Positions 1 to 8,768 of a stretch of 64,000 bases of DNA are shown here, in pieces. Position numbers and translations under genes: made by a program. Every line of letters begins with the position of its first letter. Within the stretch, counting starts at the first letter, position 1. The notes beneath the pieces were generated by a model. The model made no database searches. It had not been told where the DNA came from and worked only from the letters and a program-made list of their open reading frames with translations. The stretch covers positions 310,001-374,000 of the forward strand of contig NZ_JAALLT010000004.1 of assembly GCF_011059145.1 (NCBI RefSeq). The letters are read 5' to 3'. This DNA comes from Halalkalibaculum roseum. Its GTDB lineage: Bacteria > Bacteroidota > Rhodothermia > Balneolales > Balneolaceae.

Positions 1-292
1 TCTGGGAGGTCCGGTCCGATTCCGCTTCTTCTATCATCGCAACAAGGCTGTCGGAAACCGTGGGATTGTCTTCAAGCTCATTGGCGGCCATCAGCAGCTT
101 ACGGCTTATCTCTTCCTGTACCGGGTTGCTGGCATATTCAATAGCCTTGGCCCAAAGCTCCACGCTGGTACTCTCCTGGCGAAGCATCTGGTCGATGAGA
201 TGCTGGTTATAGGCAAAAGAGCCGATACCCAGCAGAAGCAACATGCCGATCAGCACCATGTTAATTCTATTCGATGTGAGGTAATACTTCAT
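1..292 (-). CDS. Probable sensor histidine kinase, N-terminal fragment
   Basis: The minus strand opens with an ATG at 292 and stays open to the window edge, giving 97 residues of a longer protein. The fragment has a short cytoplasmic start (MKYYLTSNRINM), one hydrophobic segment at about residues 12-28 and then a polar, helical extracytoplasmic stretch containing SVELWAKAIEYASNP. That layout and this ELWAKA-type segment resemble Bacteroidota membrane sensor histidine kinases. The kinase core itself lies outside the window, so the assignment is an inference. It is divergent from the BlaI-type gene and separated from it by about 260 bases. Confidence 0.55.
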   Translation of the reverse strand, partial: MKYYLTSNRINMVLIGMLLLLGIGSFAYNQHLIDQMLRQESTSVELWAKAIEYASNPVQEEISRKLLMAANELEDNPTVSDSLVAMIEEAESDRTSQ

Positions 293-492
293 AGACGATT
301 GAGAGATAGCGTGATTGAGCATTCAAAATCTATAAAAATACCCAATAATGCATATGCAATAATTAGCAGTGCGAATAGAATGGTATAAGCGTAACTATTA
401 TTAATAGATCGACTGATTTTAGATCATAGTGAATATTTATAGTAAATGTGAAGTATCAGGACAATGGTTTTGATTAGATAATTATAAAAAAG

Positions 493-524
493 TTTGGAAG
501 TTTTAATTTTTATTCTACATTTGT
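493..524 (+). promoter_or_regulatory. Bacteroidota-type promoter of the blaI-M56 operon
   Basis: A TTTG at 493-496 and a TACATTTG at 517-524 are separated by 20 bases. This matches the Bacteroidota sigma consensus (TTTG, then about 19-21 bases, then TAnnTTTG). Transcription would begin near 530, leaving a leader of only about 20 bases before the ATG at 553. The -7 element lies inside the first repressor palindrome. Confidence 0.7.
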
Positions 525-548
525 AGAAGTAATTCTAAACTTGTAGAA
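513..548 (+). promoter_or_regulatory. Two BlaI-type operator palindromes
   Basis: TTCTACATTTGTAGAA at 513-528 is a dyad with 7-base arms that contains the BlaI/MecI core TACAnnTGTA. A second, weaker copy, TTCTAAACTTGTAGAA, lies at 533-548. The centres are 20 bases apart, about two helical turns, so two dimers could bind the same face. Copy 1 covers the -7 element. Copy 2 covers the transcription start region and ends four bases before the start codon. This is the arrangement expected for autorepression by the downstream BlaI-type protein. Confidence 0.75.
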
Positions 549-552
549 CAAT

Positions 553-924
553 ATGGGACTTACTGAATCCGAAGAAGAACTGATGCAGTACCTGTGGAAG
601 CTGGAGAAGGCTTTTATGAGAGATCTGCTAGAGGAATACCCGGAACCGAAGCCGGCACCGACCACGGTGGCCACGCTAATTAAACGCATGACGGATAAGG
701 GATTCGTGGGCTATAAACAAATGGGACGTGCCCGGCAGTATTACCCACTGGTCAAAAAATCAGACTATTTTTCAAAACATGTAAACGGGCTCATCAAGAA
801 GTTTTTTAACAACTCAGCCTCCCAGTTTGCCTCTTTCTTTACCTCAGAAACTGAGCTTACCGAGGAGGAACTGAAAGAATTAAAAGACATTGTTGAAAAA
901 GAGATAGAGAGGAAGCACAAATGA
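553..924 (+). CDS. BlaI/MecI/CopY-family transcriptional repressor
   Basis: This 123-residue protein has the usual length of the family. The winged helix-turn-helix occupies roughly residues 1-75, beginning with LTESEEELMQYLWKLEKAF; TTVATLIKRMTDKGFV lies in the recognition-helix region, followed by a wing and a helical C-terminal dimerisation part. In BlaI and MecI systems the repressor is cleaved when the partner M56 membrane protease is activated. Its stop overlaps the ATG of the M56 gene by four bases (ATGA), so the two are almost certainly co-translated. Two palindromes with the BlaI core sit directly upstream. The inducing signal is unknown and beta-lactam sensing is not implied, because no penicillin-binding domain is present in the partner. 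Confidence 0.93.
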   Translation: MGLTESEEELMQYLWKLEKAFMRDLLEEYPEPKPAPTTVATLIKRMTDKGFVGYKQMGRARQYYPLVKKSDYFSKHVNGLIKKFFNNSASQFASFFTSETELTEEELKELKDIVEKEIERKHK

Positions 925-2390
925 TCATTTACTTGTTTAAATCGACATTACTGCTGGGGCTACTTTATGTATTGTACAGGCTGATGCTGGAAAACGAAAA
1001 GATGCACCGCTTCAACCGGTTCTTTTTACTCTTAGCCCTGATCTTTGGACTGACAGCTCCATTGATTTCATTTGAGATTCATCCGGATCAGACAATTGCA
1101 GGAATAGAAATACAGCAGATGGAGCGAGTGGGTAATGCACCCGCGGAAGCCGTAAGCAACTCTGTGGAGCCGCTTATTACCCCTGATAAGAATGCGAAAC
1201 CACGGGCGGAGATCACCCCGCTTGCCGCTGAAGAGCCGGGTTGGCCTTTCAGTGCTTTAGAAATATTACTTGGGTTGTATGTATTGGTCACCTATTTCTT
1301 GTTGATCCGATTTGCAGGTGGATTGTTAGAAATATGGAATAAAATCAAAGCCGGGAACCTTGAAAAAGCAGGGCCGGCTAACCTGGTGCTGCTGGATGGG
1401 TCCGTCACCCCGCAGTCATTTTTCAAGTATATATTCCTTGAGAAGGAATCATTCAAAAATGGAAAGATTGAACCGGAAATCCTGGATCACGAACTCACGC
1501 ATGTCCGCCAGCTCCACTCCCTGGATGTTTTGTTCATCGAATTTTTGAAAGTCATCTTCTGGTTCAATCCGTTTATGTATCTCTACAAACATGCTATTCA
1601 ACTGAACCATGAGTTTATAGCGGATGAATCAGTCATTAGCAACAGTTCTTCGATCAGCGATTACCAGGATCTGCTGATACGGGTCTCTTCCGGAAACAAA
1701 CAAATGAGCACAACCAGTGGTATCAGTTATTCGCTGACAAAAAAGCGAATGAAAATGATGGCTAAAAAGTTTTCGGCATTTCGTTCGGGTTCAAAAGGAA
1801 TATTTCTGCTACCGCTTATCTTATCGTTTTCATTGATGTTTTGTACTCAGAGTAAAGAAAAGAGTTATCCTCATAAGGTAAGTGGCAGCACTGACAAGCT
1901 TTATACCAATGTTAACCTCTATGTAAATCCCCAAAGGTCCGATGAATTGAACATTGAGCAAAGAGGCATGGGTATCAGATATGATTCCGCAGGAAATCCC
2001 TTTACCGGTACCCAGCAATTCAGAGATGTAAACAATGACCAACTTCTAAGCGAATCTGAATATGTGGATGGCATTCTAAAAAGCACCACAGCATACCACG
2101 ATGATGGAAGCCTGAAGTTAAAATATGAATACGGTTATGTCGGGCAGAAGTTTAAAACCACCAAGCACTACAATGAAGATGGTTTAATGATTGAAGAATG
2201 GGTCAACCCCACATCAACAGACAGTCTGGGATATATAAAACAATGGCATCCTAATGGCCAATTAAAGTATGAAGCTTACTACATAGAAAATTTACAGTAT
2301 CAAGGCTTGATGACTCTTTATGACAAGCAGGGAAACATCATTGAGCAGGAGCGTTACGAGAATGGGGAACTCATCGAGAAAATTAAATAG
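921..2390 (+). CDS. M56 family (BlaR1-like) membrane metallopeptidase with C-terminal MORN/YwqK-like repeats
   Basis: This 489-residue protein has hydrophobic segments near residues 4-22, 35-52 and 110-132, then the zinc protease motif HELTH at 190-194. The characteristic M56 segment KVIFWFNPFMYLY and NHEFIADE follow. A further hydrophobic segment near 295 ends in FCTQ, after which about 170 residues lie outside the membrane. That region carries repeated YxxxGxL/GxxxxYhDxG units, including WHPNGQLKYEAYY and ENGELIEKIK, which resemble MORN-2 or YwqK repeats. In BlaR1 this position holds the ligand sensor, so here the repeats are the likely sensing part. It should cleave or trigger cleavage of the upstream BlaI-type repressor. 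Spacing to the next gene is five bases. Confidence 0.85.
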   Translation: MIIYLFKSTLLLGLLYVLYRLMLENEKMHRFNRFFLLLALIFGLTAPLISFEIHPDQTIAGIEIQQMERVGNAPAEAVSNSVEPLITPDKNAKPRAEITPLAAEEPGWPFSALEILLGLYVLVTYFLLIRFAGGLLEIWNKIKAGNLEKAGPANLVLLDGSVTPQSFFKYIFLEKESFKNGKIEPEILDHELTHVRQLHSLDVLFIEFLKVIFWFNPFMYLYKHAIQLNHEFIADESVISNSSSISDYQDLLIRVSSGNKQMSTTSGISYSLTKKRMKMMAKKFSAFRSGSKGIFLLPLILSFSLMFCTQSKEKSYPHKVSGSTDKLYTNVNLYVNPQRSDELNIEQRGMGIRYDSAGNPFTGTQQFRDVNNDQLLSESEYVDGILKSTTAYHDDGSLKLKYEYGYVGQKFKTTKHYNEDGLMIEEWVNPTSTDSLGYIKQWHPNGQLKYEAYYIENLQYQGLMTLYDKQGNIIEQERYENGELIEKIK

Positions 2391-2395
2391 AAGCT

Positions 2396-3064
2396 ATGAA
2401 ACAGTTTACGAGCCATATTGATTTTTCTCTGACCAAAAAAAGAATCAAGATGATGATCAAGGAGTATTCGCCCTTGCGGTCTGGCTTTAAAAGCTTTCTG
2501 CTGTTACCTGTGCTGGCATTACTCATCCTTACTTTTTGCACTAAAGAGACTGATTATTCGGATTCTAATTCCAGAAGATTATATCATGTACCTGAACTCC
2601 ATGTTGATTTTGATCGCTCTGAGGAACTTGGTATACCTCAAGCTTTATCTGCTCGTTTTACCGCTTCCGGTGAGTTGTTTACGGGAACTCAAAAGGTATA
2701 TTTCACCAAGAATGACAGCCTGTACATGGAGCTATATTTCGAGGATGGAATTCATACAGGTTCCGAGATGACAATAGATGGCGATATTTTTCGACAAGTA
2801 CACACTGTGTACCTTAATGAGCCTCTTTTCGGAAAAGAGATATATGTCAATGGGAATTTATCTTATGAAAATATTCCGCCTACCGAAAGTGAAGACGGTA
2901 TGGGACATATTCGTACCTGGCATGATAATGGACAACTCGGGGCTGAAGTCACCTACACCGGTGATCAAATCTACCAAGGACTTATGACAGAGTATGACGA
3001 AGAGGGAAATATCATTACCCAGGAGCGGTACGAAGACGGAGAAATGGTGAAGAAGATAAAGTAA
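2396..3064 (+). CDS. Truncated paralogue of the M56 protein: membrane anchor plus repeat domain, no protease
   Basis: This 222-residue protein aligns by eye with only the C-terminal half of the preceding one. Both share SLTKKR(M/I)KMM near the start, a hydrophobic segment ending in FCTK or FCTQ, and a repeat domain ending in QERYEDGEMVKKIK. The four-helix protease part and the HExxH motif are missing. The reading frame is intact, starts at its own ATG five bases after the upstream stop, and keeps the same codon style, so it looks like a maintained partial duplication and not a decayed pseudogene. A decoy or co-sensor role for the M56 pair is possible but speculative. Confidence 0.75.
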   Translation: MKQFTSHIDFSLTKKRIKMMIKEYSPLRSGFKSFLLLPVLALLILTFCTKETDYSDSNSRRLYHVPELHVDFDRSEELGIPQALSARFTASGELFTGTQKVYFTKNDSLYMELYFEDGIHTGSEMTIDGDIFRQVHTVYLNEPLFGKEIYVNGNLSYENIPPTESEDGMGHIRTWHDNGQLGAEVTYTGDQIYQGLMTEYDEEGNIITQERYEDGEMVKKIK

Positions 3065-3140
3065 CTGCCAGAGTCTTGCGCATTACCGTTGGATAACCGA
3101 GTCTGAACCTTTAAGAACAAGCAATTCAAAAAGAGACACT

Positions 3141-4574
3141 ATGATTGCCTACATACTAAATTCTATTCTTAGCCTGCTGGCCTTATACCTTATCTATAAG
3201 CTGCTGCTGGCCAACCAGAAGACCTATCGTTTCAACCGGTTTTATTTACTGGCGGCTTTAGTCATTGGACTTACCTTTCCTGCTCTTGATCAACTTGATG
3301 CCGAACATCATTTTATTTACCGGCCCGGGGATCAGATAGCAGGAATGGAAGCCGAAAAGATTACGGCCATTAAAAAAGCGCCCTCGATCTTTGTCACAGC
3401 AAATGCCTTCCCCGAAAGTGAAATTCGCGGAATGGCTCCTGATCAAACTACGGACTCATCAGGATTTTCTTTGAGTTTTCTGCTTTTTTCAACCTACTGT
3501 CTGATTACCCTGTTTCTCCTCTCAAGGTTTATCTATGGGATTTACTCCATTTATGCGAAAATGAAGAAACTGGAATATATTGATCTGGGCACCACGAAAA
3601 TCAGGCTGGCGGAGAACAAGGTCGCTCCCCATTCATTTATGGATGCCATTTTTGTAAACAAAAGTGACTATGAAAATGGACTCATCAGTGATGAGATACT
3701 AAAACATGAGCTGGCCCATATAAACGGGAACCATACCCTGGATGTGTTATTTGTGGAGCTGGTCAAGGTATTTTTCTGGTTCAATCCGGCCGTCTACTTG
3801 TTCAGCAGGTCCATTCAAATCAACCACGAATATCTGGCGGATGATCATGTATTGAAAAAGTATCACAATATTTCGAACTACCAGGAGCAGCTCTTGGAAG
3901 CCACTAAAAATCACAGCAAGGTAAGCTTTGCCAGCAATCTGAATTTCTACCTAACAAAGAAACGACTGCTCATGATGACGAAGTCGAATTCATTGGTACT
4001 CAGCTCGCTAAAGATAGCATTGTTAACTCCCCTCATACCATTATTGGTCATTGTTTTTAATACGCGGGTGGTCGATAAGGATAACCTCCTGGGCACCTAC
4101 GAAACTGAACTGATACCTGATACAGTAGCTGTGGATAACAACTTTTCATTTGTAAGATGGAAGACCAAAGAAGGAGAGCTGTTTGAAGGGTCAAACAAAC
4201 TTTTTGATCCTAAAACCGGAATCCTCCGACGTGAAACCATTTATGAAAACGGTAACACCATAGCTCATAAAAGCTACAACGGATTGGGCAAGGTGTTCTT
4301 CCGTACGCTTTTTGACTATGATGAGGGAATTCCTGCAAGGAAGAAAGTTTATATGTCAGGAGACCTGATGTCCGAATTCATTTATCCTACCCCCGAAAAC
4401 AACTACATCGGCATCCAAAGATACTGGCGTCTGGAAGGAGGATTACATTACGAGGCTCATTTTCTAAATCATCCTGATAATTTCCACGGCCTGGTAACCG
4501 AATTTGATAAGAACGGAGAGGTCGTTGAACAGGAACGTTATGAAAATGGCAAGCTTTTAGAGAAGATTAAGTAA
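3141..4574 (+). CDS. Second M56 family membrane metallopeptidase with repeat-type C-terminal domain
   Basis: The 477-residue protein has the same plan as the gene at 921: N-terminal helices (FNRFYLLAALVIGLTFP), HELAH at 189-193, VKVFFWFNPAVYLF, NHEYLADD, a final hydrophobic segment around 293-312 and a C-terminal YwqK/MORN-like region ending in QERYENGKLLEKIK. Unlike its two neighbours, the last membrane segment has no cysteine (IVFNTRV instead of FCTQ or FCTK). It follows the truncated copy after 76 bases and has no BlaI gene of its own, so it probably shares the upstream repressor. The last 28 or so residues of all three proteins are the most alike. Confidence 0.82.
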   Translation: MIAYILNSILSLLALYLIYKLLLANQKTYRFNRFYLLAALVIGLTFPALDQLDAEHHFIYRPGDQIAGMEAEKITAIKKAPSIFVTANAFPESEIRGMAPDQTTDSSGFSLSFLLFSTYCLITLFLLSRFIYGIYSIYAKMKKLEYIDLGTTKIRLAENKVAPHSFMDAIFVNKSDYENGLISDEILKHELAHINGNHTLDVLFVELVKVFFWFNPAVYLFSRSIQINHEYLADDHVLKKYHNISNYQEQLLEATKNHSKVSFASNLNFYLTKKRLLMMTKSNSLVLSSLKIALLTPLIPLLVIVFNTRVVDKDNLLGTYETELIPDTVAVDNNFSFVRWKTKEGELFEGSNKLFDPKTGILRRETIYENGNTIAHKSYNGLGKVFFRTLFDYDEGIPARKKVYMSGDLMSEFIYPTPENNYIGIQRYWRLEGGLHYEAHFLNHPDNFHGLVTEFDKNGEVVEQERYENGKLLEKIK

Positions 4575-4653
4575 AAACCTCACCTGCAATTTTTGGACTG
4601 AATCCTAGCTTCTTGCCATTTAAATCTGAATAAAAACCGGAGAATAATCTATC

Positions 4654-5910
4654 CTACGCCGAAGCCTTGCGCTTTTCGTAGACGGGGGGTGCGTTATCTT
4701 CGATGGTCTCCTTAGTGATGACGCAGCGCTCAATATTTTTCATAGACGGCAGCGTAAACATGATGTCGAGCATAGCCGATTCCATGATAGAACGCAGCCC
4801 GCGGGCACCTGTCTTGCGTTTCAGCGCTTTCTCAACAATTACCTCCAGGGCATCATCCTCAAAAATCAGTTCCACCCCTTCCATCTTAAATAGTTTCTTA
4901 TACTGCTTATTTAAGGAATTTTTGGGCTTCACGAGAATATCGATCATGGCATCCTTTGACAGCTGATGCAGTCCTGAAAGTACGGGCAGTCGACCGATCA
5001 GTTCAGGAATCAAACCATATTGTTGCAGGTCTTCCGGCTCCACGTGGGTAAAAATATCGGGATCATCCTTGTTGAACTTCACTTGTTCATCGGTATGGAA
5101 ACCGAGCGAGCTGACCGATAAGCGTCGGGCAATAATCTCTTCAAGTCCGCTAAATGCCCCACCGCAAATAAACAGAATATCGGAAGTATCGACTTGTATA
5201 AAGCTCTGCTCAGGATGTTTACGTCCACCCTTGGGCGGTATATTGGCAACCGTACCCTCCAGAATTTTCAGCAGGGCTTGCTGCACACCTTCACCGGATA
5301 CGTCACGGGTGATAGATGGGTTATCACTTTTACGTGCCACTTTATCAACTTCGTCTATATAAACAATTCCGCGCCGGGCACGATCCACATCATAATCGGC
5401 AGCCTGCAACAGACTGGACAGAATACTTTCAACATCTTCCCCCACATAGCCGGCCTCGGTAAGAACCGTTGCATCGGCAATGGTGAAAGGAACATCAATG
5501 ATATTGGCAAGAGTACGGGCAAGTAATGTTTTACCGCATCCGGTCGGTCCCAACAGAATAATATTACTTTTCTCTATTTCGGTATCGTCGTTGGGATCCT
5601 GTTTTTCCGCACTGATTCGTTTGTAGTGGTTATAAACCGCAACAGAGAGGGTCTTTTTAGCCTGCTCCTGACCTATCACATAGTCATCTAGATTGGCCTT
5701 GATTTCAGCAGGCTTCATGAGGGGCTTATAGTTATCATCCCTCTTCTTGGCCATCGAAGCCAAATCACTCTTTACAATTCCTGAAGCATCAGATACGCAG
5801 CGGTCACAAATATAGACATCGTTTGGACCGGCAACCATGCTGTTTACTTCATGGCTGGATCTGCCACAAAAGGAACAGTGAATAGTGCTGTCTTTTTCTT
5901 TCTCACTCAT
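4654..5910 (-). CDS. clpX: ClpX, ATP-dependent unfoldase of the ClpXP protease
   Basis: This 418-residue protein recognises and unfolds substrates and feeds them to ClpP. The N-terminal zinc-binding domain has four cysteines (C12, C15, C35, C38). Walker A GPTGCGKT is at 121-128, the pore loop GYVGEDVES follows, and Walker B is IVYIDEVDK. The GGRKHPEQ (RKH) loop is present. The ClpP-docking loop is SSLGFHT, an LGF variant of the usual IGF. It lies 19 bases downstream of clpP on the same strand, forming the tig-clpP-clpX order seen in many bacteria. Confidence 0.98.
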   Translation of the reverse strand: MSEKEKDSTIHCSFCGRSSHEVNSMVAGPNDVYICDRCVSDASGIVKSDLASMAKKRDDNYKPLMKPAEIKANLDDYVIGQEQAKKTLSVAVYNHYKRISAEKQDPNDDTEIEKSNIILLGPTGCGKTLLARTLANIIDVPFTIADATVLTEAGYVGEDVESILSSLLQAADYDVDRARRGIVYIDEVDKVARKSDNPSITRDVSGEGVQQALLKILEGTVANIPPKGGRKHPEQSFIQVDTSDILFICGGAFSGLEEIIARRLSVSSLGFHTDEQVKFNKDDPDIFTHVEPEDLQQYGLIPELIGRLPVLSGLHQLSKDAMIDILVKPKNSLNKQYKKLFKMEGVELIFEDDALEVIVEKALKRKTGARGLRSIMESAMLDIMFTLPSMKNIERCVITKETIEDNAPPVYEKRKASA

Positions 5911-5929
5911 GATAAAAGGAATTTATTCC

Positions 5930-6583
5930 TTAAGATTTTTTCTCAGAACGCTTCATTATGTTATCAACCAAACCGTAATCAAGCGCCTGATCAGCACTCA
6001 TCCACTTATTACGATCAGAATCCTCAATGACTTTGTCCTGATCCTGTCCGCTGTGTTCTGCGATGATGCCTGTCAATAGATTTTTAATTCGTATGATTTC
6101 CTGGGCCTCAATCTCAATATCGCTGGCCTGTCCCTGTACACCGCCTAATGGCTGGTGAATCATTACACGCGCATTTGGCAACAGGTTTCTTTTGCCTTTC
6201 GCGCCGCCGGTTAGTAATACAGCACCCATGGAAGCAGCCATACCTACACAGGTAGTAGCCACATCACATTTAACATACTGCATGGTGTCATAAATCGCCA
6301 GTCCGGCCGAAACAACGCCACCAGGACTATTAATATACAAATTAATATCTTTTTCGGGGTCTTCCGACTCCAGAAAGAGCATCTGTGCTACAATAGAGCT
6401 GGCTACCACATCATTTACAGGGGTTCCCATAAAGACAATACGGTCTTTTAACAGGCGAGAGTAGATATCATATGCCCGCTCTCCCCGGCTGGTTTTCTCT
6501 ACAACCATGGGGACCAAATTGTTGTTCTGAATACGTTCTACATCACTGAACTCGGGCATCTCAAATAGTGGTTGCTTTTGCAT
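5930..6583 (-). CDS. clpP: ClpP, ATP-dependent Clp protease proteolytic subunit
   Basis: This 217-residue serine protease forms the barrel of ClpXP. The catalytic serine is S118 in GMAASMGAV, the histidine is H143 in [11 protein letters not shown], and the aspartate is probably D190 in the SDRNKWMSA segment. The family motif [16 protein letters not shown] is intact. About 20 residues precede the mature-type core ([20 protein letters not shown]), consistent with a short propeptide. The gene lies between tig (35 bases upstream) and clpX. Confidence 0.98.
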   Translation of the reverse strand: MQKQPLFEMPEFSDVERIQNNNLVPMVVEKTSRGERAYDIYSRLLKDRIVFMGTPVNDVVASSIVAQMLFLESEDPEKDINLYINSPGGVVSAGLAIYDTMQYVKCDVATTCVGMAASMGAVLLTGGAKGKRNLLPNARVMIHQPLGGVQGQASDIEIEAQEIIRIKNLLTGIIAEHSGQDQDKVIEDSDRNKWMSADQALDYGLVDNIMKRSEKKS

Positions 6584-6618
6584 GGTACGTCTTTTTGAAT
6601 TTTATATTAATCTATAAT

Positions 6619-7929
6619 CTATTTGGCAGCTGCTTTTTCCTTGGCCTTAACTTTTTCGTCGTATTTCTCTTGGTACTCATCTTTGTCGATCTCACTAATC
6701 TTAACTTCATCCTTTAGCTTATCAAAGACTTTGTCTTCGCGAATACTGTTGCGCAGGCTTTCCAGCTGCTGCGGATTCTGTGCAAACATATTTCGCATCT
6801 GGTCAATGGTTACTCCATAACGTGCAGCTTCCGCCTGTAAGTATTCATCCACATCTTCGGGCTTTATCTCGATATCATCAAATTTTTCCTGAAGTTCATT
6901 ATTGATGAAGGTCCACTTAGCATCTCTGAGAGCCCGGTCCTTGATATTTTCCTTGTATTCTTCCTCATCAAAGTCAGCCGGAAGTTCGCCACCCGACTGC
7001 TGAGCGACTCGCTGAACGTAGCGGTTTTTTACCTGTTCCAGGAATACTTCAGGAACTTCAAAGTCATGCGCTTCAACAAGGGAATCAATTACATCGTTCT
7101 TGAAAAGATCGTCGGCTGATTGATCGTAGTAGTTCTGAATACGACTCTTGATCAGGCTTTTGAACTCATCTACATTCTTAGCTTCGCCGTCGGTCTGTTG
7201 TTTTGCAAACTCATCAGTCAGCTTTGCCTTATGTGGCTTTTGAACCTTTTTGATGACCAGGTGGAAATTGTGACTGTGGTCATCGTGTCCGATTTCAACA
7301 TCCACTTCGTCCCCGGCTTTATTCCCAACCAGATCATCCTTGAATTCCTTGAACTCATCTTTTCTAAGATCGATTTCCTGATCTTCATCCTTCTCTCCTT
7401 CAACGGGTTCACCATCGTCGTCCAGGTGAATGACATCAACTGTAACTTTGCAGTCCTCAGTTATTTCCTCATCAACTGTTTCCCAATTACCCTGGTTTTC
7501 CAGAATCCGATTTAACTCTTCGTCCACTTCCTCATCGGTTACATCATGCACCAGACGGTCCACTTCAATTTCACTTAAATCAGCCAGTTCAACTTCAGGG
7601 GCTGAGCCAATCTTGAATTTGGCTTCCAACTCATCGTTTTCCCATGAAAGATCCAGCATCTGGGTCTCTCCTACCGGCTCATATTCAGGAATCACTTCGT
7701 TTTCAAACACTTCCTGAACATATTTGTTGATCTCTTCCTGCTCAATTTCATCACCAAAACGTTTTTTGATGATATTCAGCGGCACTTTACCCGGTCGAAA
7801 ACCCGGCATTTGAATCTGGCTTTTATACTTCTTGTAAGCCTCGTCAAACTTAGGTTCGAGATCTTCGCGGTTGGCTGAAATAATAATTTCCTTGTCAACA
7901 GAAGTTATGTCTTGTACGGATATATCCAC
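6619..7929 (-). CDS. tig: Trigger factor, ribosome-associated chaperone and peptidyl-prolyl isomerase
   Basis: The 436-residue length is normal for trigger factor. The N-terminal ribosome-docking signature GFRPGKVPLNIIKKRFG is present near residue 44. A central FKBP-like part spans about 155-245 and is very acidic here (for example GEPVEGEKDEDQEIDLRKDE). A long helical C-terminal chaperone domain ends in a Lys/Ala-rich tail. The high acidity would fit a salt-tolerant organism, but that is an inference. It heads the tig-clpP-clpX run, with tRNA-Leu about 70 bases upstream on the same strand. Confidence 0.96.
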   Translation of the reverse strand: MDISVQDITSVDKEIIISANREDLEPKFDEAYKKYKSQIQMPGFRPGKVPLNIIKKRFGDEIEQEEINKYVQEVFENEVIPEYEPVGETQMLDLSWENDELEAKFKIGSAPEVELADLSEIEVDRLVHDVTDEEVDEELNRILENQGNWETVDEEITEDCKVTVDVIHLDDDGEPVEGEKDEDQEIDLRKDEFKEFKDDLVGNKAGDEVDVEIGHDDHSHNFHLVIKKVQKPHKAKLTDEFAKQQTDGEAKNVDEFKSLIKSRIQNYYDQSADDLFKNDVIDSLVEAHDFEVPEVFLEQVKNRYVQRVAQQSGGELPADFDEEEYKENIKDRALRDAKWTFINNELQEKFDDIEIKPEDVDEYLQAEAARYGVTIDQMRNMFAQNPQQLESLRNSIREDKVFDKLKDEVKISEIDKDEYQEKYDEKVKAKEKAAAK

Positions 7930-8001
7930 GGAATTACTCCAAATAATGGTTTAATTGCGAACGAAATGCGTTCTCGTTCATTACTATTTACTGGATGTGT
8001 G

Positions 8002-8085
8002 TACGAGAGGGGGGACTCGAACCCCCACATCGGTTAAGATACTAGATCCTAAATCTAGCGCGTCTACCAATTCCGCCACTCTCGC
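8002..8085 (-). tRNA. tRNA-Leu (anticodon UAG)
   Basis: The minus strand folds into a class II tRNA of 84 nt. The acceptor arm GCGAGAG pairs with CTCTCGT and is followed by discriminator A. The D arm contains GGTAGACGCG. The anticodon stem CTAGA/TCTAG closes the loop TTTAGGA, giving anticodon UAG, which reads CUN leucine codons. A variable arm and the TTCGAGTCC T-loop follow. The 3' CCA is not encoded. A small GAACGA/TCGTTC hairpin at 7959-7979 lies between it and tig, without a clear T-tract. Confidence 0.97.
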
Positions 8086-8282
8086 ATGTAATCAACACTG
8101 TGATCGAATTTTCAAAGCCACGAAAACTACGGCTTTTTTGCTGTGATTTCAACAGTAATAATCACTTATGAACTGCTGTGACCCCTACTTCTACATTCTA
8201 ATAAAAGTCACCTGAGACATAGCGCAGCTTTTTGTAGATTCAGATAGCTATCAAATCGTAAAGCCTATTTGAGAAATCATCC

Positions 8283-8642
8283 ATGTTTAATAATCTCCGC
8301 TTAGTTTATATCACCACCAAAGATAAAAAGGAAGCCAAAACCATCGGCAGAAAAATAGTTGAAGAGCGTCTTGCAGCATGCGTCAATATCATTGACGGAA
8401 TGGAAGCTATTTACCGTTGGGAAGATGAAATAGAAGAGGCTTCGGAGTGCATACTCATCGCCAAAACCCCTTATCACAATGTGAAAGAGCTGACAGAGCG
8501 GGTCAAAGAGATGCACAGTTACGACTGCCCTTGTGTTATTTCCGTACAGCTGACCGAGCAGGAAGGCAACCAGGAATACCAGCACTGGCTGTTAAAAAAT
8601 TCAAAACGCCAAGTCATCAACTACGAAATCGAAGACATATAG
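8283..8642 (+). CDS. cutA: CutA-family divalent cation tolerance protein
   Basis: The 119-residue protein carries the family features: YITTKDKKEAKTIGRKIVEE at the start, LAACVNII, the IYRWEDEIEEASE strand and helix, and HSYDCPCVISV. CutA forms a small, very stable trimer in the cytoplasm. It has been linked to copper and divalent metal tolerance, although its biochemical role remains uncertain. The gene stands alone and converges on cysH. The space between them holds an inverted-repeat cluster that may end both transcripts. Confidence 0.95.
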   Translation: MFNNLRLVYITTKDKKEAKTIGRKIVEERLAACVNIIDGMEAIYRWEDEIEEASECILIAKTPYHNVKELTERVKEMHSYDCPCVISVQLTEQEGNQEYQHWLLKNSKRQVINYEIEDI

Positions 8643-8651
8643 GTAGTTTTG

Positions 8652-8768
8652 AAGGATTGAGGGACTGATTAATTGAGTTGGCGCTAAACGTTAACTCATA
8701 CCCTCAATAAATCAGTAAATCAATAATTCAATCCCTCAGTAAATCAGTCCCTCAATCCCTCAATCCTT
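8652..8768. repeat. Intergenic inverted/direct repeat cluster between convergent genes
   Basis: An arm AAGGATTGAGGGACTGATT at 8652-8670 is the exact reverse complement of sequence in the right half, whose pieces AATCAGTCCCTCAAT (8742-8756) and CCTCAATCCTT (8758-8768) are separated by a small duplication. Between them the words CCCTCA and AATCAGTAAAT recur. The right arm runs into the cysH stop codon. It could fold into one long hairpin and act as a two-way terminator, or it could be a REP-like repeat. No T-tract is obvious. Confidence 0.7.

Noticed and set aside
2396-3064. The short M56 paralogue as a pseudogene or sequencing break of its neighbour
   Set aside because: The frame is open with its own start, and the upstream gene is complete, so it is a separate gene.
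7955-8146. A 63-residue plus-strand frame across the tRNA-Leu region
   Set aside because: It is the complement of the tRNA and its flanks (RGGTRTPTS is the typical translation of a reversed tRNA T-arm).
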